From Bacillota bacterium (lineage in GTDB: Bacteria; Bacillota; Sulfobacillia; RBS10-35; Bu92): a stretch of DNA of 64,000 nucleotides. Where the stretch lies: NCBI GenBank assembly GCA_014896375.1, contig JADBKN010000002.1:1-64000 (forward strand). Reading direction: 5' to 3'. Below the pieces are notes generated by a model. That model was not told the DNA's origin and searched no databases. It saw only the letters and a list, made by a program, of their open reading frames with translations. Made by a program: the position numbers and the translations under genes. This document shows positions 44,440-53,640 of the stretch, in pieces (position 1 is the stretch's first letter; every line of letters begins with the position of its first letter).

Positions 44440-45581
44440 CGCGCCGCGCCGCGCGCGCGGGCGCCCTCATGCTGGCCTGCACGCTGCTCGCGGGCTGCTG
44501 GGACTCTCGCGACCCCAAGTCGCAGGACATCGCGATCGGTCTCGGCTTCGACCTGGCTCCGGACGGCCGGCAGCTCATGGCCGTGGCGCAGATCGCCACG
44601 GCATCGTTCCTTGCCCAGACGTCCACGGGCCCCGGAGCCCGGGGCGGCCCGTCCGGCGGGCCGCAGTTCGTGCTGGCACAGGGAAAGGGCATGGACCTTC
44701 CGCTGGCGCTTCAGGACATGGACCTGGCCGTGGGGAAGAACCTGTTCTGGGGGCAGGTGCGGATTTTCTTCATCGGCGGCGCCCTCGCGAGACGGGGCGT
44801 GGGATCGATCGTCGACCAGCTCGTCCGCAATCCGTTTCTACTCAGCAGCGTGGACATCGTGATGATCGACGGGCCGCTTCTGCCGGCCATGCAGGCGCCG
44901 CCGCTCGACAGCAACATCAGTTCGATCTTCGTGCTGAACCAGCTTCAGTCGCTCGGCCACAACACGGTCTATCCGGTCTCGACCTGGTCCTTCTTCGTGG
45001 CCGAGCACACCCCGGGGTGGGCACCGGTGATGCCGATTTTCCGTCTTGAAACGCAACCGGGCGGCGCGGTGCTGCGGCCGGTCGGCCTCGGCGCGTTCCA
45101 CCGCAACCGCCTCTCGACGAAGCTTCTCGGTACGGACGCCGTCGGTTACTTAGCCCTCAAGAACCAGCTCCGCGAGACCGCATTGGGCATCCCCACCCCC
45201 GCAGGAATGGTCGGCCTGGGCAATGTGTCGGTGAAGACCGTCTTCCGCCTGTCCAGATGGGAGAACGGGCTGCCGGTGTTCACCGTGACCACGGCCGTCG
45301 AAGGCGAAATCCGGGACGCGCCGGGAACTCAGCCGCGCCTGACGGAGGCCGACGTAAGGCGCATGGCCGAACTCACCTCGGACACGCTGAAGAGGTATAT
45401 GGAATCGAGTGTCGCCAAGCTTCAACAGGCGGGGACCGATGCCGTGGGATTCGGGACGTGGCTCTACTACCACGACCCGGCGGCGTTCCGGCGCCTAGCG
45501 CCATGGGACCGGACGTTCCGTCGCGTCCGCATTGAGTTCCATGTGGAGACGAACCTCCGCTATCGGGGGTGGCGCACATGA
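44436..45581 (+). CDS. Spore germination lipoprotein, Ger(x)C family, copy 1
   Basis: 381 aa. The signal peptide ends in the lipobox LLAGC (Cys21), followed by WDSRDPKSQDIAIGLGFDL, the typical GerC start. A mixed alpha/beta body ends with the C-terminal domain (ADVRRMAELTSDTLKRYMESSVAKLQQAGTDAVGFG), a GerC hallmark. It is lipid-anchored at the outer face of the spore inner membrane and needed for receptor function. ATGA overlaps join it to both neighbours. The gene order A-C-B differs from the classic A-B-C. Confidence 0.95.
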   Translation: MTRRAARAGALMLACTLLAGCWDSRDPKSQDIAIGLGFDLAPDGRQLMAVAQIATASFLAQTSTGPGARGGPSGGPQFVLAQGKGMDLPLALQDMDLAVGKNLFWGQVRIFFIGGALARRGVGSIVDQLVRNPFLLSSVDIVMIDGPLLPAMQAPPLDSNISSIFVLNQLQSLGHNTVYPVSTWSFFVAEHTPGWAPVMPIFRLETQPGGAVLRPVGLGAFHRNRLSTKLLGTDAVGYLALKNQLRETALGIPTPAGMVGLGNVSVKTVFRLSRWENGLPVFTVTTAVEGEIRDAPGTQPRLTEADVRRMAELTSDTLKRYMESSVAKLQQAGTDAVGFGTWLYYHDPAAFRRLAPWDRTFRRVRIEFHVETNLRYRGWRT

Positions 45582-46726
45582 CCCGCCCGGCGGCCCGCAC
45601 CCCGATCACCGGGCGGGATGTCGTCTGGTGGACGTCGACGAGCTTCACGGCCCTGGGCCTCTTCACGTTTCCGAGGGACATGATCGCCTCGGCGGGCTTC
45701 GGCTGGCCCTTCGCACTCGCGCTGCAGCTCGGGGTGGCGGCCTTCTCAGCCTGGCTGATCCTGCGCCAGCAGGAACGCTTCCGCGGCATGACGCCGATCG
45801 AGGCCGCCATGCGCACCATGGGGCGCGCTGGCCAGGCTTTCGAAATGATCATGGCCGGTATCATGCTCGTCACGCTGACCTACGCCTACGCCAGCTTCGG
45901 CAGCCTCTTCCACGAGACGACGCTGCAGCTGACGCCGCAGTGGGCCATCACCGGCGCCATGGCCCTCTTCGTGTGGTACGCCTCCTCCACGGGGATCCGC
46001 GCCGTGACCCGCATGCTTCAGATCATGACGCCCCTCATGGTCGCGTTGGGCGTGTCGATCTTTTCCTTCGCCATCTGGGGCGTGAGGCCGACCTTCCTCA
46101 TGCCCCACTGGACCGGCCTCGGGTCGATCGTCGCGGGGGCGTACAGGGGCATCTTCGTCCTGGCCGGGTTGCAGAACCTGTTCATCTACTCCGCCTACTC
46201 GGACCAGTGGCCGATCGGACGCCACGTCATGCTGGCGCTTCTCCTGAACGCCGGAGTGCTGCTGCTCGTCCTCGTCACGACGCTCGGCAACTTCGGCCTC
46301 GACGCGCTGACGTGGATCACCTGGCCCGGCGCCTTCCTCGCCAAGTCGATCGAGGTGCGCGGCTTCTATGTGGAACGCATCGGCTTTCTCGTCATCCTCG
46401 CCTGGGTGGGCTGGGTGGCGCTATTCCTCGTCAACACCACCCTCACGGCGGCTATGGCCACGGCGCAGATCTTCGGGAAGTCCGCCGAAGACTTCCGTCG
46501 CGTTGTCCCCTTGTTGACACTCGCGCCGTATGCCTTGAGCCTCGTCATCCCCGATCAGAACACCACCGAGTGGGTCGCCAAGGCGATCATCGCCCCGGGG
46601 ACGCTGGTGATGCTCATCCTTAAACCGCTCCTCCTGCTCCTGGCCGCTAAGCTCCGCGGCATCGGGCGGCAAGGAGTCCCACCGGGCGTCTCGCCCCCGG
46701 TGAAGCTCATCCCGAAACAGGATTGA
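45578..46726 (+). CDS. Spore germination permease, GerB family, copy 1
   Basis: 382 aa with about ten transmembrane helices of the amino-acid-permease-like GerB fold (FTFPRDMIASAGFGWPFALALQL, ASFGSLFHETTLQLTPQW, GLGSIVAGAYRGIFVLAGLQN). The B subunit binds the germinant. ATG overlaps the gerC stop. Its TGA abuts the thrS stop directly (TGATCA at 46724-46729), with no terminator hairpin between the convergent genes. Confidence 0.92.
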   Translation: MTRPAARTPITGRDVVWWTSTSFTALGLFTFPRDMIASAGFGWPFALALQLGVAAFSAWLILRQQERFRGMTPIEAAMRTMGRAGQAFEMIMAGIMLVTLTYAYASFGSLFHETTLQLTPQWAITGAMALFVWYASSTGIRAVTRMLQIMTPLMVALGVSIFSFAIWGVRPTFLMPHWTGLGSIVAGAYRGIFVLAGLQNLFIYSAYSDQWPIGRHVMLALLLNAGVLLLVLVTTLGNFGLDALTWITWPGAFLAKSIEVRGFYVERIGFLVILAWVGWVALFLVNTTLTAAMATAQIFGKSAEDFRRVVPLLTLAPYALSLVIPDQNTTEWVAKAIIAPGTLVMLILKPLLLLLAAKLRGIGRQGVPPGVSPPVKLIPKQD

Positions 46727-48646
46727 TCACAGCGCCCGGCTTCGCACGCGCTCGAGGGCCGTGGCGGCGAAGGCCTCGACCGGCATGGCGCCCTCATCGC
46801 CCCCGCGCCGAGAGCGCACGGCTAAAAGGCCCGCCTCCGCCTCACGCCGCCCGACGACGAGCATGTACGGCACCTTCTCCAACTCCGCCTGGCGGATCTT
46901 GTAGCCGATCTTCTCGCTGCGGTCGTCGAGCTCCACGCGCAGCCCGGCCGCCTTGAGCCGGTCGCGCACCCCGGCGCCGTAGCCCTTCACCTCGTCCGTG
47001 ACCGTCAGCACGCGGGCCTGCACGGGAGCGAGCCACAGCGGGAAGTCCCCGGCGAAGTGCTCCACGAGAATCCCCGCAAATCGCTCGATGGAGCCCAAGA
47101 TCGCGCGGTGGATCATCACCGGGCGGCGTTCCTGCCCGTCGCGGTCGACATAGTGAAGGTCGAACCGGACCGGCAGTTGGAAGTCGAGCTGCACGGTGGC
47201 CGTCTGCCACTCGCGCCCGAGGGCGTCGGTGACATAGAAGTCGAGCTTCGGCCCGTAGAAGGCGCCGTCGCCCGGGTTGAGGCGGAAGTCGCGGCCCAGG
47301 CTTTGCAGCGCCTGCGCGAGCTGCGCCTCGGCCTTCTCCCAGAGCGCCAGCTCACCCATGTAGTCCTCCGGCCGCGTGGAGAGCACGATGCGGTAGCGCA
47401 TCCCGAAGGTGCTATAGATCTCGTCGACGATCTCGATCACATCGCGGATCTCGTCCTCGATCTGGTCCTCCCGGACGAAGAGGTGCGCATCGTCCTGGTG
47501 GAAGCCGCGCACGCGCAGGAGCCCGTGCAGCGCCCCCGAGCGCTCGCAACGGGCGAGCGGCCCGTACTCGCTGATGCGCAGCGGCAGGTCCCGGTACGAG
47601 CGGATCTTCTCCTTGTAGAGGATGCAGTGGCCGGGGCAGTTCATCGGCTTGAAGCCGAAGACCTCGTCCTCGCGCTCGGTGAGGAACATGTTGTCCCGGT
47701 AGTGCTCCCAGTGGCCGGACGTCTTCCAAAGCTCCGCGCGGTAGATGTAGGGGGTGCGCACCTCCTGGTACCCGTGCCGCTCCTGCACCTCCCGGGAGAG
47801 CCTCTCCAGCTCCCGGTAGAAGATCCAGCCCTTGGGGTGCCAGAAGGCGAAGCCGGGCGCCTCCTCGTGGAAGGTGAAGAGGTCGAGCTCCGGACCGAGC
47901 CGGCGGTGATCGCGCTTCTTCGCCTCCTCGCGCGCCCAGAGGAAGTGCTCCAGATCCTCTTTGCGCTCAAAGGAGGTGCCGTAGATGCGCTGCAGCACCG
48001 GGTTGCCCTCTTTGGCACGCCAATACGCGCCGGACACGCTGAGAAGCTTGAAGTGGCGGATGCGGCCGGTCGAGGGCACATGCGGGCCGCGGCAGAGGTC
48101 GACGAACTCGCCCTGCCGGTAGACGGAGATCGTCGCGTCCGGCGGCAGGTCGTCGACGATCTCCACCTTGTAGGGCTCGTTCCGCTCCAGGAAGAAGGCG
48201 CGGGCCTTCTCGCGCGGCCATTCCTCGCGCACGATGGGGTAGTCGGCCTCCACGATGCGCCGCATCTCCTCCTCGATGCGCGCGAGGTCCTCCTCCGACG
48301 GCGCGTGAGGGAGGTCGATGTCATAGTAGAAGCCGTCCTCCAAGGCGGGCCCCGTCCCGAGCTTGGCCTCGGGCCAAAGGCGCTTGACGGCCTGGGCCAG
48401 CACATGCGTGGAGGAGTGGCGGAAGACGGCCCGGCCCTCCTCGTCTTCGAAGGTGAGGATGCGGATCTCGGCGTCCTCCTGCAGCGGCCGGTCGAGATCG
48501 ACGACCTCGCCGTTCACCTTCGCCGCCAGAGCCGCCTTCGCGAGGCGGGCGCCGATCGATTGCGCCACCTCCCTCGCCGTCGTGCCGGCGGGGACGCGTC
48601 GCTCGCTGCCGTCGGGCAGCCGTAGGCGGATCTCTCGTTCGGACAT
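46727..48646 (-). CDS. thrS: Threonyl-tRNA synthetase
   Basis: 639 aa. N-terminal TGS domain (EIRLRLPDGSERRVPAGTTAREVAQSIG), second additional (editing) domain, class II core with GFKPMNCPGHCILY (zinc Cys), RGFHQDDAHLFVR, and a C-terminal anticodon-binding domain (VTDEVKGYGAGVRDRLKAAG...DDRSEKIGYKIRQAE). ATG at 48646 has AAGGGGAAGGG upstream. The frame is open further upstream but that region is the T-box leader. Confidence 0.97.
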   Translation of the reverse strand: MSEREIRLRLPDGSERRVPAGTTAREVAQSIGARLAKAALAAKVNGEVVDLDRPLQEDAEIRILTFEDEEGRAVFRHSSTHVLAQAVKRLWPEAKLGTGPALEDGFYYDIDLPHAPSEEDLARIEEEMRRIVEADYPIVREEWPREKARAFFLERNEPYKVEIVDDLPPDATISVYRQGEFVDLCRGPHVPSTGRIRHFKLLSVSGAYWRAKEGNPVLQRIYGTSFERKEDLEHFLWAREEAKKRDHRRLGPELDLFTFHEEAPGFAFWHPKGWIFYRELERLSREVQERHGYQEVRTPYIYRAELWKTSGHWEHYRDNMFLTEREDEVFGFKPMNCPGHCILYKEKIRSYRDLPLRISEYGPLARCERSGALHGLLRVRGFHQDDAHLFVREDQIEDEIRDVIEIVDEIYSTFGMRYRIVLSTRPEDYMGELALWEKAEAQLAQALQSLGRDFRLNPGDGAFYGPKLDFYVTDALGREWQTATVQLDFQLPVRFDLHYVDRDGQERRPVMIHRAILGSIERFAGILVEHFAGDFPLWLAPVQARVLTVTDEVKGYGAGVRDRLKAAGLRVELDDRSEKIGYKIRQAELEKVPYMLVVGRREAEAGLLAVRSRRGGDEGAMPVEAFAATALERVRSRAL

Positions 48647-48663
48647 GATCCCTTCCCCTTTCC

Positions 48664-49005
48664 TCAAAAACGAAGGCCGCCCGTCCCGCAAGGGACGGAC
48701 GGCCGGTCCGCGGTTCCACCCTCGTTGGCCCACCCCGCCGGCTCCGGCGCCAAGCACCTCGCCGGACGGCGCCGCGCGCGCGGCGCGGGCGGGCCCACTC
48801 TCTCCGGCGGTATCGGGCCGGTACCGGCCGGGCTAGTACGCCGGCGGCGCCACGGGGCGCCGGGCGATTCGCCGCGGCGGCTGGCAGGCCGTGCCCGCGC
48901 GGGCGTTCCGGGAGGCGGCTTGCAGCCGGCGGCCGCCTCTCTCTGGCGCCGACCTCCCGCGGGGCGTGTCCTGCGTCATCGCCGTGAGGTCTCGCTGGAC
49001 TGCTT
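48664..49005 (-). promoter_or_regulatory. T-box riboswitch leader of thrS
   Basis: Minus-strand T-box sequence AGGGTGGAACCGCGG (48722-48708) lies just before a terminator stem in which GGCCGTCCGTCCC pairs with GGGACGGGCGGCC (48704-48672), followed by TTCGTTTTT. Upstream are a CAGAGAGAGG element and long Stem I-like pairing. The class senses uncharged tRNA; tRNA-Thr is inferred from the gene controlled, as I could not place the specifier codon confidently. This accounts for the 414-base gap between thrS and the PfpI gene. Confidence 0.92.
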
Positions 49006-49011
49006 TTCCGT

Positions 49012-49040
49012 ATTGTACCCACGCCGCAGTGTGCGGGCAA
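49012..49040 (-). promoter_or_regulatory. Sigma-A promoter of the thrS leader
   Basis: TTGCCC (49040-49035), exactly 17 bases, then TACAAT (49017-49012) on the minus strand. Good hexamers and ideal spacing; it sits at the upstream end of the T-box leader, so transcription should begin near 49005. Confidence 0.75.
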
Positions 49041-49060
49041 GCCACTGCACGGGTGGGCCC

Positions 49061-49588
49061 TCAGCCTGCCAGCAACCGGATGATCTCGCGGCAGAAGGCC
49101 GGCAGGTCGGCCGGCGTGCGCGAGGTGACGAGGCGGCCGTCGACGACGACCTCCCGGTCCACGTACGTGGCGCCCGCGTTGACGACGTCCGTGCGGATGG
49201 CGGTCACGCACGTCACCGTGCGTCCGTGCAGGATGCCGGCTTCCGCCAGCATCCAGCCGGCGTGGCAGATGGCCGCGACCACCTTGCCCTGCTCGTGCGC
49301 CTCCCGCACGAGGCGCACCATCGCATCGTTACGGCGCATTCGGTCGGGCGCGTAGCCGCCCGGCACCACGACGGCGTCGAACTGCGCCGCGGACACGTCC
49401 GCGGCGGCGGCGTCCGCCTTCGCCGGGTAGCCCTCCTTGCTGGTGTACGTCTGGCCGGCCTGCGGCCCCACGATCACGACCTCCGCGCCGGCCTCACGAA
49501 GGCGGAGCACCGGGTACCAGAGCTCGAGGTTCTCGTAGAGGTTCTCCGCCAGCACAGCCACACGCTTTCCTTGAAGCGTCTCGGCCAT
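49061..49588 (-). CDS. DJ-1/PfpI family protein
   Basis: 175 aa. VAVLAENLYENLELWYPVLRLREAGAEVVIVG opens the glutamine-amidotransferase-like fold. FDAVVVPGGYAPDRMRR and the nucleophile elbow AAICHAGWMLAEAG (Cys) mark the PfpI type, as does the C-terminal TSRTPADLPAFCREI. Such proteins are deglycases, chaperones or putative proteases; the exact activity is unknown. ATG at 49588 has GGGAGGG upstream. It lies 75 bases after the S9 peptidase gene. Confidence 0.88.
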   Translation of the reverse strand: MAETLQGKRVAVLAENLYENLELWYPVLRLREAGAEVVIVGPQAGQTYTSKEGYPAKADAAAADVSAAQFDAVVVPGGYAPDRMRRNDAMVRLVREAHEQGKVVAAICHAGWMLAEAGILHGRTVTCVTAIRTDVVNAGATYVDREVVVDGRLVTSRTPADLPAFCREIIRLLAG

Positions 49589-49663
49589 CGCGATCCCTCC
49601 CACGAAATTCATGGTATCCGCGCCAGGCGTCCGCCCTCAACCGGCGGCGGTGGGGGCGGCGCC

Positions 49664-51895
49664 CTAGCCGGAGACCGATCCGGGGGCCCGCGTGTCGCCG
49701 GCGCCGTCCCCCTCGCCGGCGCCGGCCGCTGCATCCTCCGGCGGCACGGGGATGCCGCCGTACCGCGCGAACCACTCGCTGAGGCGCCGGATGCGGTCGA
49801 TCGCCCGCTTGGGCCGCGTGATGGCGTGGTGCTCATCCCGGTAGATGATGAGCTGCGTCGGCACGCCGCGCTTCTTCAGCGCCACGTAGAGCATCTCCGC
49901 CTGGTCGAGGGGGCAGCGCCAGTCGTGCTCGCCGGCTGTGATGAGGAGCGGCGTGCGGATGTTCGTGAGCCCGGACTTCGGGGAGATGCGCGCGTACGCG
50001 TCCGGGTTCTGCCAGGGCACGCCGAGGTCGTCCTGCCACCAGAGATGGCAGTCGTCCGTCCCGTAAGCGGCCGCGTAATCCCACATGCCGTGCTCGCTCG
50101 CGGCGGCGCGGAAGCGGTCGGTGTGACCCACGGCCCAGTTCGTCATGATGCCTCCCTGGGAGAAGCCGGTGCAGAAGAGCCGGTCCGGGTCGGCCCAGCC
50201 CCTGTCGACGAGGTATTGCACGCCGGACATCACATCGTCGTGTTCCCGCGGGCCCCAGTCCCCCTGGATGACGCGGCAGAAGTCCTCGCCGTAGGAGATC
50301 GACCCGCGGTAGTTCACCATGAGGACGAGGTAGCCGAGGCCCGCCCAGTACTGGCGGTCGAAGCGGAAGCCGGGGCTGTCGTAGGCCATGGGCCCGCCGT
50401 GAATCGTCACGAGGAGCGGCGCCGGCCCGCGCCCCGGCTCCCAGCCGGGCGGCACGGCGACGAGGCCCTCGATCTCGACGCCGTCGGAGTTGCGGAAGGC
50501 GATGCGCTCATACCGCGCGAGCTCCCGCTCCCGCAGCCAGGCGTGGACGTCCGTGAGCCGGCGCGGCTCCGCGCCGGCATCTGCCAGGGAGCCGGCCGGC
50601 AGGGCGTACAGCTCCGCCCCTGTCTCCGGCCGGTCGAGCCCGAAGGCGACGGTCCCGCCGGCGGCGTCGAGGCCCGTGAGCGTGCAGCCGCGGTCCTGCG
50701 GGAAGACGATGGCCGCGCTCCCGCCGAGCTCCACGCGCAGCACGCGCGTCTGGCCGCGGTCGCCGGTGAGCACGAGGAGCGTGCGCTCGTCGAGCCAGAC
50801 GGGATCCCCCACCACCGGCCGGTCGAGCCCCTCGGTGAGGCAGAGGGCCGGCGTTCGCCGCTCCGGCACCGGGTAGACACGCGCGTGCGTGACGGGATCG
50901 CCGCCCACCTCGTCCGGCACGATGCCGCCGATGCGGCTCCAGCCCACACCCACACAGCGGGCGAGGTCCTCCACCGGCTCCGCCGCCTCCACCGGTACGA
51001 CGTAGAGGTGGTCCAGGGTGTATGCGTTCTCCGGTTCCTTCGATGAGACGAACGCCACGTGGCGGCCGTCCGGCGACCAGCGAGGGGCCGCGGCGCCGAC
51101 ATCGCCGAAGGTGAGGCGCGCCGCCCTCTCGCCGTCCGGCGACACGAGCCACACATCCGTGCGCCGGTTGTTGTCGGCGTCTCCCGTGCGGTTCGAAAGG
51201 AAGGCGATCCACCGGCCGTCGGGCGACCAGCGCGGCGCCGTCTCGTCGCACGGCCCGTCCGTCAGCTGACGCACCTCGCGCCGCTCGATATCGACGACAT
51301 GCAGGTGGGTGCGGACGTCGTCGAGGAAGCCGCGTCCGTCATACTTGTGCTGGACGCGGTCGATGACGAGCGGTCCCTTCTCCTCTCGAAGGGACTTCAG
51401 GTAGCGGCGCTGCTTCTCCGTGGGCGTGCGGGCGGCGAAGACGATGAACCGGCCGTCGGGCGACCAGGAGAACTCGTTCACACCCTCCTCGTGCCACGTG
51501 ATCTGCCGCGGCTCGCCGCCCATCCGCATGTCCAGGACCCAGATCTGCGGCTTCGGCTTGTCCGTCGACTCCTGTGCGGGTCGGCCCGTACCCTCCACGC
51601 TCCCGCGCTCGGCCGCGAGCCGCTCGGCGACCTCGATCTCGTGTGGCCGCGTCGACAGGAAGGCGAGGTAGCGGCCCTCGGGCGACCAGGCGGGCGCGAC
51701 ATCGCTCGTGTGAGCGCGCGTCAGACGGTGGGCGGGCGCCGAACCGTCCGCCGGCGCAACCCACAGGTGCGTGTACCGGTCGTCGTCCTTTTTGCGAAAC
51801 CCTTCCACGGTGAACGCCACCCAGCGTCCGTCCGGGGACACCGCCGGCCGACCGACGTTGCGGACCGCGTACAGGTCTTCCAGTCGCAAGCGCAA
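49664..51895 (-). CDS. S9 family prolyl oligopeptidase-like serine peptidase
   Basis: 743 aa. An N-terminal seven-bladed beta-propeller with repeated WSPDGR-type blades (residues about 1-420) covers an alpha/beta-hydrolase domain. The catalytic Ser is in CTGFSQGGIMTNW, Asp in GEHDWRCPLDQAE and His in YRDEHHAIT, with HGGPMAY at the oxyanion region. It is an acylaminoacyl-peptidase or dipeptidyl-peptidase-like enzyme, probably cytosolic (no signal peptide). TTG at 51895 with GGAGGG 8 bases upstream is preferred; an ATG at 51994 has no ribosome-binding site and adds a disordered Arg/Gly tail. Confidence 0.9.
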   Translation of the reverse strand: MRLRLEDLYAVRNVGRPAVSPDGRWVAFTVEGFRKKDDDRYTHLWVAPADGSAPAHRLTRAHTSDVAPAWSPEGRYLAFLSTRPHEIEVAERLAAERGSVEGTGRPAQESTDKPKPQIWVLDMRMGGEPRQITWHEEGVNEFSWSPDGRFIVFAARTPTEKQRRYLKSLREEKGPLVIDRVQHKYDGRGFLDDVRTHLHVVDIERREVRQLTDGPCDETAPRWSPDGRWIAFLSNRTGDADNNRRTDVWLVSPDGERAARLTFGDVGAAAPRWSPDGRHVAFVSSKEPENAYTLDHLYVVPVEAAEPVEDLARCVGVGWSRIGGIVPDEVGGDPVTHARVYPVPERRTPALCLTEGLDRPVVGDPVWLDERTLLVLTGDRGQTRVLRVELGGSAAIVFPQDRGCTLTGLDAAGGTVAFGLDRPETGAELYALPAGSLADAGAEPRRLTDVHAWLRERELARYERIAFRNSDGVEIEGLVAVPPGWEPGRGPAPLLVTIHGGPMAYDSPGFRFDRQYWAGLGYLVLMVNYRGSISYGEDFCRVIQGDWGPREHDDVMSGVQYLVDRGWADPDRLFCTGFSQGGIMTNWAVGHTDRFRAAASEHGMWDYAAAYGTDDCHLWWQDDLGVPWQNPDAYARISPKSGLTNIRTPLLITAGEHDWRCPLDQAEMLYVALKKRGVPTQLIIYRDEHHAITRPKRAIDRIRRLSEWFARYGGIPVPPEDAAAGAGEGDGAGDTRAPGSVSG

Positions 51896-52041
51896 TCCAA
51901 CGTCCCTCCGCCACGGGTCTTCGGCGCGCACGTCCGGGCCCCTGCCGCGGCCGCGGCGCCCTCCATTGCGGCCTGCGCACTCGCTCGCACGCATGGACGC
52001 GCCGCGCGCACGGTACCCTAACGACCGAGGGCGTGCAATTC

Positions 52042-53640
52042 GTGAGCCGTGATCGACAAACTCTTGTGCAACTCCAGCTGGCCGCGCACGACCTTCTCGA
52101 CAAGCTTACGGCGGTCGTCGACCTCGTCGCCGCACTGCGCGCCGGGTTGCTCGATCCGCGGTGGCTGCGCCGCAAGCCCCTGGGTGGCAACCTGGACGAG
52201 ACCCTGGCCCTGGTTTCGATGGCCTACGAGAACACGGACGACTTCACGACCCGTTCCGTGTCCTGCCGCGACGGCCGGCGGGCGGTGCTCGCCTTTCTCA
52301 GCGGGACCGTGAACGAAAAGGTTCTCGACCGCTCCGTGATCCAGCCTCTCAAGTCCGGCGGCGACGTCCAGGCGCTGTTCGCCCGCCTTCACCGCGCCCA
52401 GCCGACCGAAACCCTGCTTACCATGGGCGACGTGGTGGAACGGATCGCGGCCGGCAAGGCCGTCTTCTGGGTCGAGGACGAGCCTCGGGCGCTCGCCGTG
52501 AAGGTGGCGCGCTTCAGCAAGCGGTCCGTGAACCGCGCCGGAAACGAGCGCGTGATCCGCGGCCCGAAGGACGGCTTCACGGAGGACCTGGACACGAACA
52601 TCAGCCTGGTCCGCCGCAGAATCCGCAGCCCGCACTTGAAGTTCGTCGCCCTTAAGGTGGGCGACTTCTCGAGGACGGAGGTCCGCGTCGCCTACATTGA
52701 GGGCATTGCGCGGGCGAGCCTCGTGGAGGAGATCGTTCGCCGCATCCGGCGCATCCGCATCGACGGGGTTCTGGACAGCGCCCAGATCGAGGAGTTCGTC
52801 GAGGACAACCCCTGGTCCATCTTCCGGCAATCCGTCTGGACCGAGCGCCCGGACACGGCGGTGGGAGGGCTGCTCGAGGGGAGGGTGGCGATCCTCGTGG
52901 ACAACACGCCCACCGCACTGGTTGTTCCATCCACGTTCTGGCAGATCATCCAGTCCGCGGAGGACTACTACGAAAGCTGGTTCGCCGCGAGCGCGTTGCG
53001 GTACCTGCGCTTCTTCTTTCTATTCGCTGCGCTCCTCCTGCCTGCGACATACGTGGCCGTGACGACGTTCCACCAGAGCATGCTGCCGCCAACGCTGCTC
53101 CTCACGCTGGCCAACGCGCGGGAACGCGTGCCTTTCCCGGCGATGATCGAGGCGCTGATCATCGAGCTGTCGTTCGAGATCCTGCGGGAAGCCGCCATTC
53201 GCGTGCCACAGTACCTCACGCAGGCCGTCAGCATCGTCGGCGCGCTGGTCATCGGCTCCGCCGCCATCCAGGCATCGATCGCGTCGGCGCCGATGGTCAT
53301 CGTCGTCGCCATGACGGGCATCGCCAACTTTGCCCTGCCGCACTTCAACCAGGCGCTGGCAGTGCGCGTTCTGCGCTTTCCATTGGTGGTCCTGGCGGGA
53401 ATCCTCGGCTTTTACGGCCTCATCCTCGGCCTGTTGGTCATCCTCGTGCACGCGGCTGGCTTGAGATCGTTCGGCACCCCGTTCCTCCAGCCCGCCGCCC
53501 CTCTACGGTGGCGCAATGTGGGCGATTTCATGGGGCGGCTGCCTTGGTTCGCCCAGCCATACCGGACGCCCTCCGCCGAGACGAATCCCGTCCGCGAGGC
53601 CCCCGGACAGCAGCCGCAGCCGCCTCGGGTGGCTCCATGA
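52042..53640 (+). CDS. Spore germination protein, GerA family (A subunit), copy 2
   Basis: 532 aa. It shares the GerA hallmarks GPKDGFTEDLDTNISLVRRRIRSPHLKF, VPFPAMIEALIIELSFEILREAAIRVP and a five-helix membrane domain. Compared with copy 1 it has a different N-terminus (LLDKLTAVVDLVAALRAGLLD), suggesting a separate receptor. GTG at 52042 is favoured over 52033 because GAGGG then lies 10 bases upstream. The stop overlaps the gerC start. Divergent from the S9 peptidase. Confidence 0.95.
   Translation: MSRDRQTLVQLQLAAHDLLDKLTAVVDLVAALRAGLLDPRWLRRKPLGGNLDETLALVSMAYENTDDFTTRSVSCRDGRRAVLAFLSGTVNEKVLDRSVIQPLKSGGDVQALFARLHRAQPTETLLTMGDVVERIAAGKAVFWVEDEPRALAVKVARFSKRSVNRAGNERVIRGPKDGFTEDLDTNISLVRRRIRSPHLKFVALKVGDFSRTEVRVAYIEGIARASLVEEIVRRIRRIRIDGVLDSAQIEEFVEDNPWSIFRQSVWTERPDTAVGGLLEGRVAILVDNTPTALVVPSTFWQIIQSAEDYYESWFAASALRYLRFFFLFAALLLPATYVAVTTFHQSMLPPTLLLTLANARERVPFPAMIEALIIELSFEILREAAIRVPQYLTQAVSIVGALVIGSAAIQASIASAPMVIVVAMTGIANFALPHFNQALAVRVLRFPLVVLAGILGFYGLILGLLVILVHAAGLRSFGTPFLQPAAPLRWRNVGDFMGRLPWFAQPYRTPSAETNPVREAPGQQPQPPRVAP

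Noticed and set aside
49053-51046. Long plus-strand open frame (part of 48725-51046) antisense to the S9 peptidase.
   Set aside because: Same GC-driven shadow effect; the minus strand carries complete catalytic motifs, this one none.
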